This document shows positions 7,160 through 16,227 of a stretch of 54,553 nt of DNA, one piece after another. Both the position numbers and the translations under genes were made by a program. The DNA comes from Funiculus sociatus GB2-C1 (GTDB taxonomy: Bacteria > Cyanobacteriota > Cyanobacteriia > Cyanobacteriales > FACHB-T130): assembly GCF_039962115.1 (NCBI RefSeq), contig NZ_JAMPKJ010000042.1, forward strand, positions 1 through 54,553. Direction: 5' to 3'. The notes under the pieces were generated by a model. That model searched no databases. It saw nothing but the letters and a program-made list of their open reading frames with translations, and was not told where the DNA came from. Each line of letters opens with the position of its first letter. Within the stretch, counting starts at the first letter, position 1.

Positions 7160-8854
7160 TTGAATCCAAAAAACTTCGATTCTTTACCGGAAATAAATAT
7201 CCCCACCCAGTTTGATGTCCTAGTAGTAGGTGCTGGTGCAGCTGGACTCTATGCAGCGCTTTGCCTACCAGAATCTTATCAAGTGGGCTTAATTACCAAA
7301 GATAACCTGCCCCTTTCTGCCAGCGACTGGGCGCAAGGTGGCATTGCAGCAGCGATCGCTCCCTCTGACTCACCGATTTTGCACGTTGAGGATACGATGC
7401 TTGCTGGTGCTGGGTTGTGTGACTTGGAAGCGGTGAAGTTTCTCGTAGAGGAGGCACCTGATTGCATTGCCTCTCTAGTGGATATGGGTGTCGCCTTCGA
7501 CCGCAAAGGAAGCCAACTAGCTATGACTTTGGAAGCGGCGCACTCTCGTCCTCGCGTACTTCATGCTGCTGATACAACTGGTAGGGCAATAATTGTTACT
7601 CTGACTGAGCAAGTCCTGAAGCGGAAGAATATTCAGGTTATATCTCAGGCATTTGCTTTGAGTCTGTGGCTTAATCCCGAAAGCAAGCGGTGTCAGGGAG
7701 TTAGCCTTGTCTATCAAGGTCAGGTAAGCTGGGTACGAGCGGGTGCTGTGGTGCTAGCGACAGGCGGCGGCGGTCAAGTATTTGCTCAGACCACTAACCC
7801 ATCTGTGAGTACGGGAGATGGGGTAGCGATCGCATGGCGGAGTGGTGCTATTCTCCGCGACTTAGAATTTGTCCAATTTCACCCCACCGCATTAACCAAA
7901 CCGGGTGCGCCTCGTTTTCTGATCAGCGAAGCAGTACGCGGCGAAGGCGCTCATTTGGTAGATTCGGTCGGGCGGCGATTTGCCTTTGATTATCACCCAT
8001 CTGGTGAACTCGCCCCTAGAGATGTCGTCAGTCGGGCTATTTTCAGCCACCTACAGAAAATTGCCGCCGATCCTTCTACTGGTCACGTTTTCTTGGATTT
8101 GCGCCCAATCCCAAAAGAGAAAATTCGCCACCGCTTCCCGAATATTATCCAGGTTTGTCAACGCTGGGGAATTGATGTTTTTCGAGAACCGATTCCCGTT
8201 GCGCCAGCTGCTCATTATTGGATGGGAGGTGTCGCCACCGATTTGATGAACCACACCTCAATTCCCGGTTTATATGCTGTCGGAGAAACAGCAAGTACCG
8301 GAGTTCATGGTGCTAATCGTCTCGCCAGTAACTCGCTGCTGGAATGTTTGGTGTTTGGCGCTCAACTTGCGAAACTCGAAATAATCAAGAATGATTATTC
8401 AAAGATAAATGAAGAATTAATTCTTCCTTCGCGCAATATCCTAAATCCTTCAGATATAGAGAAAATTGCCACTTTGCGGCAAGAGTTACCACGCTTAGTA
8501 TGGCAAAGTGCCGGAATTTGTCGGTCACAGGAAGTTTTAGAGGATGCGATCGCGCAAATAGAAGTTTGGCAACAAGAATTTGCTGCCCTTTCTTTGAGTC
8601 AGTACCTGCTAAATTTAACCCCCGGTCAAACTGTCAGCTTCAATTTACCTGACGCCACCTCATCTGTGCGAACCTGGGGAGAAACCTATAACTTACTAGA
8701 TGTGGCATACCTCATCCTGAAAAGTGCTGCTTTTCGCACCGAAAGTCGAGGAGGACACTACCGAACTGACTTCTCTGAAGTCTTACCAAGTTGGCAAGTC
8801 CACACCTTAGTTCAAAAAAACCGTTTGTGGAAATCGTCTTTATTAAAAAATTAA
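7160..8854 (+). CDS. nadB: L-aspartate oxidase
   Basis: A large FAD enzyme with an N-terminal dinucleotide-binding motif VVGAGAAGLYAAL, the SASDWAQGGIAAAI loop, EFVQFHPTAL and GEGAHL active-site blocks, and HGANRLASNSLLE. NadB oxidises aspartate to iminoaspartate, the first step of quinolinate and NAD synthesis. The frame is open upstream to GTG 7118, but that codon lies inside the psbU terminator. TTG 7160 with AAGGAAA six bases ahead is therefore the more likely start; GTG 7136 is another option. No other NAD genes are adjacent. Confidence 0.92.
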   Translation: MNPKNFDSLPEINIPTQFDVLVVGAGAAGLYAALCLPESYQVGLITKDNLPLSASDWAQGGIAAAIAPSDSPILHVEDTMLAGAGLCDLEAVKFLVEEAPDCIASLVDMGVAFDRKGSQLAMTLEAAHSRPRVLHAADTTGRAIIVTLTEQVLKRKNIQVISQAFALSLWLNPESKRCQGVSLVYQGQVSWVRAGAVVLATGGGGQVFAQTTNPSVSTGDGVAIAWRSGAILRDLEFVQFHPTALTKPGAPRFLISEAVRGEGAHLVDSVGRRFAFDYHPSGELAPRDVVSRAIFSHLQKIAADPSTGHVFLDLRPIPKEKIRHRFPNIIQVCQRWGIDVFREPIPVAPAAHYWMGGVATDLMNHTSIPGLYAVGETASTGVHGANRLASNSLLECLVFGAQLAKLEIIKNDYSKINEELILPSRNILNPSDIEKIATLRQELPRLVWQSAGICRSQEVLEDAIAQIEVWQQEFAALSLSQYLLNLTPGQTVSFNLPDATSSVRTWGETYNLLDVAYLILKSAAFRTESRGGHYRTDFSEVLPSWQVHTLVQKNRLWKSSLLKN

Positions 8855-8944
8855 TCCCAACAAAACACAAAACAAATTTCTTTCTTTTAACTTTTGCCTT
8901 TAGATCCTTCGCTTCCAAGCAGACGCTTCGCGCTTTTGCTTTCT

Positions 8945-9190
8945 TTAGCGTCTTCCTCCACCTTGGGTCGTGCTGGGGCCACCATTATCACCTGGATCGT
9001 AAGGCTGTTCTGCCCCCGTTTCCACGGCAGACTTCAGCGAGTTTTTAGCATCAACGTCAATCGACAAGCTGCTTGACAGGCTGTCTGTAGCCACAATGAT
9101 ATTTACTTTTGCGGCAGCTATTTGAGGGATAAACAATTGCAACCCTATTAGTAAAGTTGCTATTCCTGTGAGTTTGCGGCAATTACTCAT
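8945..9190 (-). CDS. Small secreted protein with GGPxxTQGGGRR tail
   Basis: From the ATG at 9190 the product is 81 residues with a classic Sec signal peptide (basic start, GIATLLIGLQLF core, AAA cleavage region). The C-terminus is PYDPGDNGGPSTTQGGGRR. I recall similar glycine-rich GGP...TQG endings in small exported cyanobacterial proteins, but have no function for them. An in-frame ATG at 9304 would add 38 residues ahead of the signal peptide, which is less likely for a secreted protein. A 20-base tandem repeat lies about 300 bases upstream. Confidence 0.6.
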   Translation of the reverse strand: MSNCRKLTGIATLLIGLQLFIPQIAAAKVNIIVATDSLSSSLSIDVDAKNSLKSAVETGAEQPYDPGDNGGPSTTQGGGRR

Positions 9191-9304
9191 AACACCCGTT
9201 ATAGTTCCTAAACTTTTGGATGGAGCGCCACTTTTGGAAGTGTCAGTATTATCAGTATATATACCGATGACAGAATCCGGTGGCATTTTTAAGAAATATT
9301 TCAT

Positions 9305-9947
9305 TTACATTCTTTTCATAAAAGATAGTTATTTTATAAAGATTCTGTAAAGTTGGAAATGGTTAAAGTCAACTCATCTAAAGGTATACAAGTTGTTCTA
9401 TGGATTTGGCACTCTCAAGTTCTGAGAGGGAAATCTCAACCCAGATGCTGATGAAAGATATTTAGCATTTCAGTATTTTCAACAGTAGTAATAACCACTA
9501 TTCCGGAGTAATAACCACTAATCCGGAAATTTATAATAATCTAAATCTTTATCTTCTTCAGGAAAAAACCTTTCTACCTTAGTGAAGACAATTCCACATC
9601 TATCTTTAAGACGTATTTAAAAAACTTATACCTTTCTTACATATTGTTGATTGAATTAAGAAGATGCTTCCAAGGGTAGATTTTTCCCAAGTCCTCGTTT
9701 TCGCGTTCCTGTAAGAACACAGCACTCAATACTTCTCGTCCAGGAAAAATTTTAGTTGCGCGTCCAGGCTACTACTTGGTTTCACATGGTCGCTTATCCG
9801 AAAAGTATTGACATAGCACTTGCACGTATATACGACTGGCAATGCTTACAGCGATTTAGTCTTGGGGCTTCCCTGTCAGCGTCAAACATGGGGCGTTTCC
9901 CCCTATAAAGCACCTCAAATTCTGTATGGCAGCAGGAACCGAAAAAC
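9305..9947. other. Intergenic region without a recognisable gene
   Basis: About 640 bases, AT-rich in the first half. Apart from the 20-base tandem repeat at 9487-9526, only short open frames without ribosome-binding sites or recognisable products are seen. It is the upstream region of the small secreted protein gene and the downstream region of the diguanylate cyclase gene. Confidence 0.5.
9487..9526. repeat. Two tandem 20-base direct repeats, possible operator
   Basis: The unit AGTAATAACCACTATTCCGG at 9487-9506 is repeated at 9507-9526 with one difference. The 20-base spacing is close to two helical turns, so a regulator could bind both copies on the same face. It lies in the long spacer upstream of the small secreted protein. 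A regulatory role is inference. Confidence 0.5.
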
Positions 9948-12119
9948 TTAAGATAATACAAATTGATTCCGACCCTGTTCTTTAGCGCGGTACATAGCGG
10001 AATCGGCATTTTTAATTAACGTATTTAGCTCATTACTATCGAGGGGATAGACGCTGATACCTATACTGACCGTTACGAAGACGGTATCTCCATCCAGCAC
10101 GAAAGCGTGAGAGAGAGTTTCTAGAATCTTTTCTGCTACTGTGGCGGCATCTTGCACTTTCTTAATAGCTGGAAGAATCACCGTAAACTCATCGCCCCCC
10201 AACCGCGAGACGGTATCGCTGCCGCGCAAGCAAGCCCTTAGCCGTTGGGCTACAATTTTGAGCAGCAAGTCGCCCTTATCATGTCCGAGCCTATCATTAA
10301 CCAGCTTAAAGCCATCCAAGTCAAGAAATAGGAGCGCAACCAGCTGGTTATTGCTATTAGCCCATTGCAGAGACTGATGCAAGCAGTCGTGGAAGTGTTG
10401 CCGGTTGGGTAGACCTGTTAACGGGTCGTGATAGGCAAGATGACGCAACTGCATTTCTTCCTGTTTTAGTTCAGCGTTATCACGGGTCAATTCTGCCGCT
10501 GTTCGCTTCAGTTCTTCTTCCAACTGCTTGCGCTCAGTAATATCGCGAATCACACCGACTAAAAATATATTGCCAGCAGCATCTTTGTGAAGCGATCTTT
10601 TGGTGGCAATCAGATGAGTATTTCCCAAGGCATCGGTAAATTCTTCCTCATTTTCCTGCTCCTTACCAGTTTGGAAAACCCGTTCGTTGTTCTCCCAAAA
10701 AACATCAGCTTCGTGTTTAGAGAAAAAGTCATAAGGGGATTTCTCAATTAATATTTCCAGGGGATAACCGCTGAACTTACAATATGCTTGATTTAATATA
10801 ATCCAGTGATGTTCTGTGTCTTTGACAAAAATTGGGTCAGGAATAGTATTAATCACTGTCTGCAAAAAGTCTTTAGAGCGTTTTAATTCTTCCTTGAGAT
10901 AGGCTAGATGACCTGTGATGACAAGGGCAGATCCATTTAACGCCAGCAGAGGAGGAATAATAGGTATCCACCAACCAATTAAAAAGGCGAGGTAACAGAT
11001 ACCAATCAGACCCGTACCCGCCAAAAACATACTGATAACCGACTTTTTGGGAAAAGGCAATCGCCAACTAACACTGGCACCAATCCAGCACCAGCCGAAA
11101 ATCCACAAAGCTTCTACTAGGTCAGACCAGGTATTGATTAAGGGGCGTCCATCGAGGGTGGCGGAGAGGATTTGACTTAAGAAATCGGCGTGCAACTCAA
11201 CGCCAGAAATGGGCTGTGCGGCCTTGACGAGATTATTGCTGTAAGGGGTGTAGAAGAAATCCTGAAGGCTGGAGGCGGTTGAACCAATCAAAACAACGCG
11301 ATCGCGCAACAAGCCGGGTTCTACGCGGTTGGAGAGAATGTCTGACATGGAGACAATCTGAAAGCTAGAGGGCCGGCGAAAGTTTGCCAAAATCTGATAT
11401 CCTTTGGCATCAGCCTGCACATAAGCACCGTCAGTGGACTCAAAGCGGCGAAACACAGCCTGACCCATCTGCAAATACCTGGGATTAACCCGCGATCCTT
11501 TGGGGGTAATCCCTTCCCCCTTGAGATAAATTAAAGCCAGTTGGAGCGCAAAACTTGTATGCCGTTTGCCATTCACGTGCCAATACAGAAGACTGCGGCG
11601 TACCTTGCCATCAGGGTCAACGACAACATTATTAAAACCAAATTGGTTGTTCACCTTCAGCGGCGGTGGAGGTGGGACACCTAAGCTTTTTTCATCTGGA
11701 AGTAGTTCTATCCCTATCAAGTTGGGGATGGTTTCACAAGCTTTGATAAATTCTCGATAACCCGGTTTGACTGGCATATCGCGATAAATGTCCAGTCCAA
11801 TAGCGCGAGGTTTGAAGGCATTTATTTTCTGCAACAAAGTCGCCATGACAGCATCAGGGATGGGCCATTGTCCCACCTGCTGCAAGTCTTTTTCATTAAT
11901 TTCGACAATAACTACTCGCTCGTTGGGAGATTCTGGGGGACGCAGACGAAATACTTGGTCTAAAGCAGACAATTCCCAGGACTGCAAAAATCCAGCAAAA
12001 CGCAGAATGATGACGCAGCTCGCTACAGTCGAGGAGGTAAGTAGGACTCTGCGCTCTTGATGGAACCATTGCCTGAGTCTTGCCCATAAAGTTTCTTTCA
12101 CTATCTGGGTTGGCTGCAC
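9948..12119 (-). CDS. CHASE2-PAS-GGDEF membrane diguanylate cyclase
   Basis: A 723-residue sensor. Residues about 45-330 form a CHASE2 extracytoplasmic domain (FRLRPPES, VVIVEINEKDL, VVLIGSTA blocks) after one N-terminal membrane helix. Three further helices at about 335-405 are followed by a PAS domain (about 415-530, ending VIRDITERK) and a GGDEF domain (about 558-720). The active-site GGDEF at 641-645 is intact and the product-inhibition site RGSD (632-635) lies five residues upstream. It should make cyclic di-GMP under feedback control; the signal is unknown. There is no EAL domain. Confidence 0.92.
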   Translation of the reverse strand: MQPTQIVKETLWARLRQWFHQERRVLLTSSTVASCVIILRFAGFLQSWELSALDQVFRLRPPESPNERVVIVEINEKDLQQVGQWPIPDAVMATLLQKINAFKPRAIGLDIYRDMPVKPGYREFIKACETIPNLIGIELLPDEKSLGVPPPPPLKVNNQFGFNNVVVDPDGKVRRSLLYWHVNGKRHTSFALQLALIYLKGEGITPKGSRVNPRYLQMGQAVFRRFESTDGAYVQADAKGYQILANFRRPSSFQIVSMSDILSNRVEPGLLRDRVVLIGSTASSLQDFFYTPYSNNLVKAAQPISGVELHADFLSQILSATLDGRPLINTWSDLVEALWIFGWCWIGASVSWRLPFPKKSVISMFLAGTGLIGICYLAFLIGWWIPIIPPLLALNGSALVITGHLAYLKEELKRSKDFLQTVINTIPDPIFVKDTEHHWIILNQAYCKFSGYPLEILIEKSPYDFFSKHEADVFWENNERVFQTGKEQENEEEFTDALGNTHLIATKRSLHKDAAGNIFLVGVIRDITERKQLEEELKRTAAELTRDNAELKQEEMQLRHLAYHDPLTGLPNRQHFHDCLHQSLQWANSNNQLVALLFLDLDGFKLVNDRLGHDKGDLLLKIVAQRLRACLRGSDTVSRLGGDEFTVILPAIKKVQDAATVAEKILETLSHAFVLDGDTVFVTVSIGISVYPLDSNELNTLIKNADSAMYRAKEQGRNQFVLS

Positions 12120-12242
12120 GATTTTGCCAAAAGTTCAATTTTCTTATATAGACTATGGTGCTATAGCTTCATGGAATAGTGGCAGGAATATCCGTATAAG
12201 CGATCGCTACAAAACTTGCGCCTCCTAATAGCAGCCCTCCCT

Positions 12243-12274
12243 TGCCAGAGCTAGAAGCCTTTCTGGCTCTGGCA
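12243..12274 (-). terminator. Hairpin after the VKOR gene
   Basis: TTGCCAGAGCTAGAA and TTCTGGCTCTGGCA pair over about 14 bp with one weak position around a short loop. It lies 39 bases downstream of the VKOR stop on the minus strand. There is no strong T tract, so efficiency is uncertain. Confidence 0.55.
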
Positions 12275-12312
12275 TAGCGGGCGGTTTACTAGGCTTCTAA
12301 ACACAAACTTTT

Positions 12313-13290
12313 TTAAGGAGCGGGCCAAGAATAATTGAAATTACGGGGGCCTTGATAGCCAGATAAATCGGCTAATTTCTCCAAAGATTGGACACCAGCG
12401 ACAGGTTGACCCTTAATTTGCCAGGTTGGGTAGCTTTTAATCCCAGCACTGACGCAGGCATCTGGCTGTGCATTTTTGCCATCAGCAGCACACTCAACTA
12501 AGCCGAGTTCATTTAAACCCTCTTTACCAAACAGCTGCTTTTGCTGGTAGCAATGGGGACACCAGTAAGCGCTATACATCTTGGCTCCAATTTGGTTGAG
12601 ATGACGCGCCAGAGCAATTTCAGCAGGGCCAGATTTTGTGGTAACTTCCCAGCCAATCCCAGGCTGGGGCGAACCCACTGGATTCAGGATTGCACTTGGA
12701 TCTTGATTGGGAGCTGTTGGATTCGTCGCCAGCGATGACTTTGTGCTGGCATAGACACCCAGAGTGCCAATTAACGCCACCATGCCAACCACAATACCAG
12801 TAAAGAAGATTTGCCCAATATCTTCCCAGGCACGACCTATCAGCGTCAGCACCAACAGGCTAAAGGAGAACAAGGCGGAGGCAAGGCAATATAAACAAAC
12901 GGCTTTAATTTCAAATGCCAGCAAATACAGCAGATAGCCGCTGAATATGGTCATGGCAGTGCCACCAGCAAACAGCAGCAGCCAAGTCCAGTTATCTAGT
13001 TTCGAGTGCAGGTCTTTCTTTTCGGCTGGGTTGACTGCCATCGGTGCTAGGGCGAAAGCCGCCATACTGATGTAAGCCAGCAAGCCAAACAAAGTTAGGG
13101 GTAGACCAAAGACGGTTGCGTAGGGGCTGGAGAGGACTTGTTCGCAGCCAGTGGTGGGACAAGCGGCTGCACCTCCTGTTAACTTAACAACGGTGAGATA
13201 ACCAGTTACTAAGGCACCTAAAAGAGCGATCGCAGCTATTAGAAGGCGCGACCAGCGATGAATCCAAGGAGTAGAACGTCGGCGACTCAT
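12313..13290 (-). CDS. VKOR-thioredoxin fusion (vitamin K epoxide reductase-type thiol oxidoreductase)
   Basis: Counting from ATG 13290 the protein has 325 residues. The membrane VKOR domain carries C44/C49 (CPTTGC) in a loop and the active-site CLYC at 132-135. A C-terminal thioredoxin-like domain has CPHC at 244-247 plus cysteines 267 and 279. Such fusions oxidise thiols to form disulfides in exported and lumenal proteins, passing electrons to a quinone; the plant homologue LTO1 supports photosystem II assembly. An upstream start at 13323 is possible. It follows btpA on the same strand after 122 bases. Confidence 0.9.
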   Translation of the reverse strand: MSRRRSTPWIHRWSRLLIAAIALLGALVTGYLTVVKLTGGAAACPTTGCEQVLSSPYATVFGLPLTLFGLLAYISMAAFALAPMAVNPAEKKDLHSKLDNWTWLLLFAGGTAMTIFSGYLLYLLAFEIKAVCLYCLASALFSFSLLVLTLIGRAWEDIGQIFFTGIVVGMVALIGTLGVYASTKSSLATNPTAPNQDPSAILNPVGSPQPGIGWEVTTKSGPAEIALARHLNQIGAKMYSAYWCPHCYQQKQLFGKEGLNELGLVECAADGKNAQPDACVSAGIKSYPTWQIKGQPVAGVQSLEKLADLSGYQGPRNFNYSWPAP

Positions 13291-13412
13291 ATCAGTAATG
13301 CGGTATGAGGACTGTAAGCGCAAGCTGAGGTATTAAGACGTAAAAAGTTTTAGTTGTTGTTTTATGGGTTAATACACAACTAAAAACTAACAATTGATTT
13401 CACAACTAACAA

Positions 13413-14273
13413 CTACAAACTGACAGAGGAAACTGACTTTTGTTCCGATTTTGCTGGAACGCTGCGTCGGGTTGCTTCCACAAATTGGCTAACGCGAATC
13501 GGGTCAATCGGCTGCTCAATTCGCCCGTGGCGCTTGAGAGAACTGGAAACTATTACGCCGTCTGCTGCTTGTATCAGCGTCGAAATATTTTCCCAGTTGG
13601 CTCCACTGCCAATAAATACTGGCGTGCCGTTGGCGGCGGCGCTTGCCAGTTCCAAGTCTTCGAGAGTGGGAGGGCTGCCTGTCGCCCAACCGCTGAGGAT
13701 AACACCATCTGCTAACCCCCGCTCGATTGTCTCTTGTACGGCTGTTGTCAGATTCGGGGAACCCAATGGGCGACCATGTTTTACCAAAACGTCTGCCAAA
13801 ATTTTGACATTGCTGCCTAGTTCTCGACGGTAGCGCAGCAGTTGATGTGCCTCTCCCTCGATCAGCCCTTGGTCGGTTGCCATCACGCCTGTGAGGACAT
13901 TGACCCGGATAAAGTGGGCTTGGACGCAGGATGCGATTGCGATCGCGCTATGAGCATCATTGCGTAACACATTGATCCCCACTGGTAGCGTTATCAAATT
14001 CATCAGCCGCTGCACAATCAGGGTCATCGCACTGACAACCGCTGGATCTACCTGGTTTTTCGTAAAAGGGGCATCAAAAAAATTTTCTACGATAATGCCG
14101 TTCACGCCGCCAGCACTAAGCGCTGTCGCTTCTTGCTCAGCCCGATCGATAACCGCTTTTAGGCTTCCCCCCCAGCGGGGAGATGTCGGCAGCGGCAGAA
14201 GATGAACCACGCCAATAATTGGGTTCGGTGTCTTGAAGATTTGATTTAAGTCCACTTGTCTACCTGAAAACAC
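13413..14273 (-). CDS. btpA: BtpA family photosystem I biogenesis protein
   Basis: The 286-residue protein has the BtpA pattern: IIGVVHLLPLPTSPRWGG near the start, GGVNGIIVENFFDAPF, GINVLRNDAHSAIAIA and FIRVNVLTGVMATDQG, in a TIM-barrel-like fold. In Synechocystis BtpA is a thylakoid-associated protein needed for stable photosystem I reaction-centre proteins. It lies upstream of the VKOR-Trx gene on the same strand; the 122-base gap has heptamer-like repeats but no clear terminator, so co-transcription is possible. Confidence 0.9.
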   Translation of the reverse strand: MFSGRQVDLNQIFKTPNPIIGVVHLLPLPTSPRWGGSLKAVIDRAEQEATALSAGGVNGIIVENFFDAPFTKNQVDPAVVSAMTLIVQRLMNLITLPVGINVLRNDAHSAIAIASCVQAHFIRVNVLTGVMATDQGLIEGEAHQLLRYRRELGSNVKILADVLVKHGRPLGSPNLTTAVQETIERGLADGVILSGWATGSPPTLEDLELASAAANGTPVFIGSGANWENISTLIQAADGVIVSSSLKRHGRIEQPIDPIRVSQFVEATRRSVPAKSEQKSVSSVSL

Positions 14274-14716
14274 CGACGAATTTTTGCCACACCTGTAGGC
14301 TAACCTCCAGCGTCTGCAAAAATAGTAGTGAAATGAATCGCACCTCGGATGATGCCTCTATAGAATTTTATCTGTTTAAGCGGGTCTACCCCTTGATCAT
14401 TTTTGATCACCACTGGCTAGTAGACTTTTGGAGCATCGATTGAAAGTAAGGCTCCTTGGGGCATTTTTTTAAAATCTCTACCCTTGTCCACAAGGCAGGA
14501 TAGGGATCTTCAACTAGAATCGGCTCTTAGCCCCTTGGGGAAAGCAAATCAAGCTACTTTCTCACCAAGGCTAATTGCATTTCCACGATCTGCCTTTTTC
14601 CTTCCAGTCTGGCACACTTGCCTAGGTAGTACACCGCTGTGCGTTAAATTAAGTTACAATATTTTAGCCTTGAGCGAACTAACAAATTTTTTTCCTACAA
14701 CTTTCTTACAAACGGC
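14274..14716. other. Divergent intergenic region between btpA and rimO
   Basis: About 440 bases between divergent genes, so it should hold promoters for both. A -10-like TACAAT lies at 14653-14658, 59 bases ahead of rimO. A GATCATTTTTGATC inverted repeat lies near 14395-14409. No convincing open frame or RNA gene is seen. Confidence 0.45.
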
Positions 14717-16039
14717 ATGGGCAATAAGCCAACAATTGCGATATCCCACTTGGGCTGTGAAAAAAACCGAATAGATACCGAACATATGCTGGGTCTGCTC
14801 GTACAGGCAGGCTACCAGGTAGATACTAATGAAGAATTAGCAGATTATGTTATAGTAAATACATGCAGTTTTATTGAAGCAGCAAGGGCAGAGTCAGTCC
14901 GCACCTTGGTAGAACTGGCGGAAGCGAATAAAAAAATTGTGATCGCAGGCTGCATGGCGCAGCATTTCCAAGAGCAACTGCTGGAGGAATTACCAGAAGC
15001 GGTTGCAGTCGTGGGCAGCGGCGATTATCAGAAAATCGTCGATGTGATTCAAAGAGTTGAAGACGGCGAGAGGGTCAAACAGGTTTCATCTGAGCCGACC
15101 TACATTGCCGATGAAACGACACCTCGCTACCGCACGACATCAGAAGGTGTCGCGTACCTGCGGGTAGCGGAAGGATGTGATTACCGCTGTGCGTTTTGCA
15201 TAATTCCTCATCTCAGGGGAAATCAGCGATCGCGCTCGATTGAATCCATCGTTGCCGAAGCCCAACAGCTAGCTGCTGAAGGCGTACAGGAGTTAATTCT
15301 TATATCACAGATCACCACAAACTACGGTCTGGATATTTACAAAGAGCCAAAACTGGCTCAACTCCTGCGGGAACTAGGGAAAGTGGATATTCCTTGGATT
15401 CGGATGCACTATGCCTATCCCACTGGTCTAACGCCCCAGGTGATAGAAGCAATTCAGGAGACACCTAACGTATTGCCTTATCTAGATTTACCCTTACAGC
15501 ACTCTCATCCGGACATCCTCCGCGCCATGAACCGACCTTGGCAAGGACAGGTTAATGACCAAATCATTGACCGGATTAAAACAGCGCTTCCCGATGCTGT
15601 GCTGCGGACAACGTTCATTGTCGGATTCCCAGGCGAAACAGATGAACATTTTGAACATCTGCTGGGGTTCGTCGGACGGCATGAGTTTGACCATGTAGGT
15701 GTATTTACTTTCTCACTAGAGGAAGGAACCCCAGCGTACAACTTGCCCTCTCAACTCTCCCAAGAAGTGATGGAGGCACGTCGGGATGCTCTGATGGAAG
15801 TCCAACAGCCGATATCCTTGAAGAAAAATCAAGCCCAAGTGGGTAAGGTAGTGGATGTTTTGATTGAGCAAGAACATCCAGAAACAGGCGAACTAATTGG
15901 TCGATCGACCCGGTTTTCCCCGGAGGTGGATGGATTAGTGTACGTTGAAGGCGATGCTCCTTTGGGATCAATAGTATCTGTAGAAATTACAGACGCTGAC
16001 ATCTACGACTTATATGGTCATGTCGTCGCTCAATCCTGA
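14717..16039 (+). CDS. rimO: Ribosomal protein S12 methylthiotransferase RimO
   Basis: A 440-residue MTTase-type radical SAM enzyme. The N-terminal domain has cluster cysteines C14, C50 and C79; the radical SAM motif is C154-x3-C158-x2-C161 (CDYRCAFC); a TRAM domain ends the protein. It adds a methylthio group to an aspartate of ribosomal protein S12. Cyanobacterial features such as the ISQITTNYG block are present. crhR follows on the same strand after 188 bases, the gene pair reported as co-transcribed and processed in Synechocystis. Confidence 0.94.
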   Translation: MGNKPTIAISHLGCEKNRIDTEHMLGLLVQAGYQVDTNEELADYVIVNTCSFIEAARAESVRTLVELAEANKKIVIAGCMAQHFQEQLLEELPEAVAVVGSGDYQKIVDVIQRVEDGERVKQVSSEPTYIADETTPRYRTTSEGVAYLRVAEGCDYRCAFCIIPHLRGNQRSRSIESIVAEAQQLAAEGVQELILISQITTNYGLDIYKEPKLAQLLRELGKVDIPWIRMHYAYPTGLTPQVIEAIQETPNVLPYLDLPLQHSHPDILRAMNRPWQGQVNDQIIDRIKTALPDAVLRTTFIVGFPGETDEHFEHLLGFVGRHEFDHVGVFTFSLEEGTPAYNLPSQLSQEVMEARRDALMEVQQPISLKKNQAQVGKVVDVLIEQEHPETGELIGRSTRFSPEVDGLVYVEGDAPLGSIVSVEITDADIYDLYGHVVAQS

Positions 16040-16227
16040 AGGCTGAAGGATCAACAATAAAAGCTCTCATGCTAAAAAATGAAGGCTGAAGCATAAAGAT
16101 AAAAGATAGTTTTATACTTCAAACTTCATACTGCTCTTACGCGCCGCTATCTCTATTATTCAGGCGCTTTGCTAACAATCGCTTCACTGCGAAATTGCAC
16201 ACTGTACTAACTTAAGAACAAACAACT

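Noticed and set aside
9948-12119. Adenylate cyclase call for the CHASE2 protein
   Set aside because: CHASE2 often occurs with adenylate cyclase in cyanobacteria, but the C-terminal domain here is clearly GGDEF with an intact active site.
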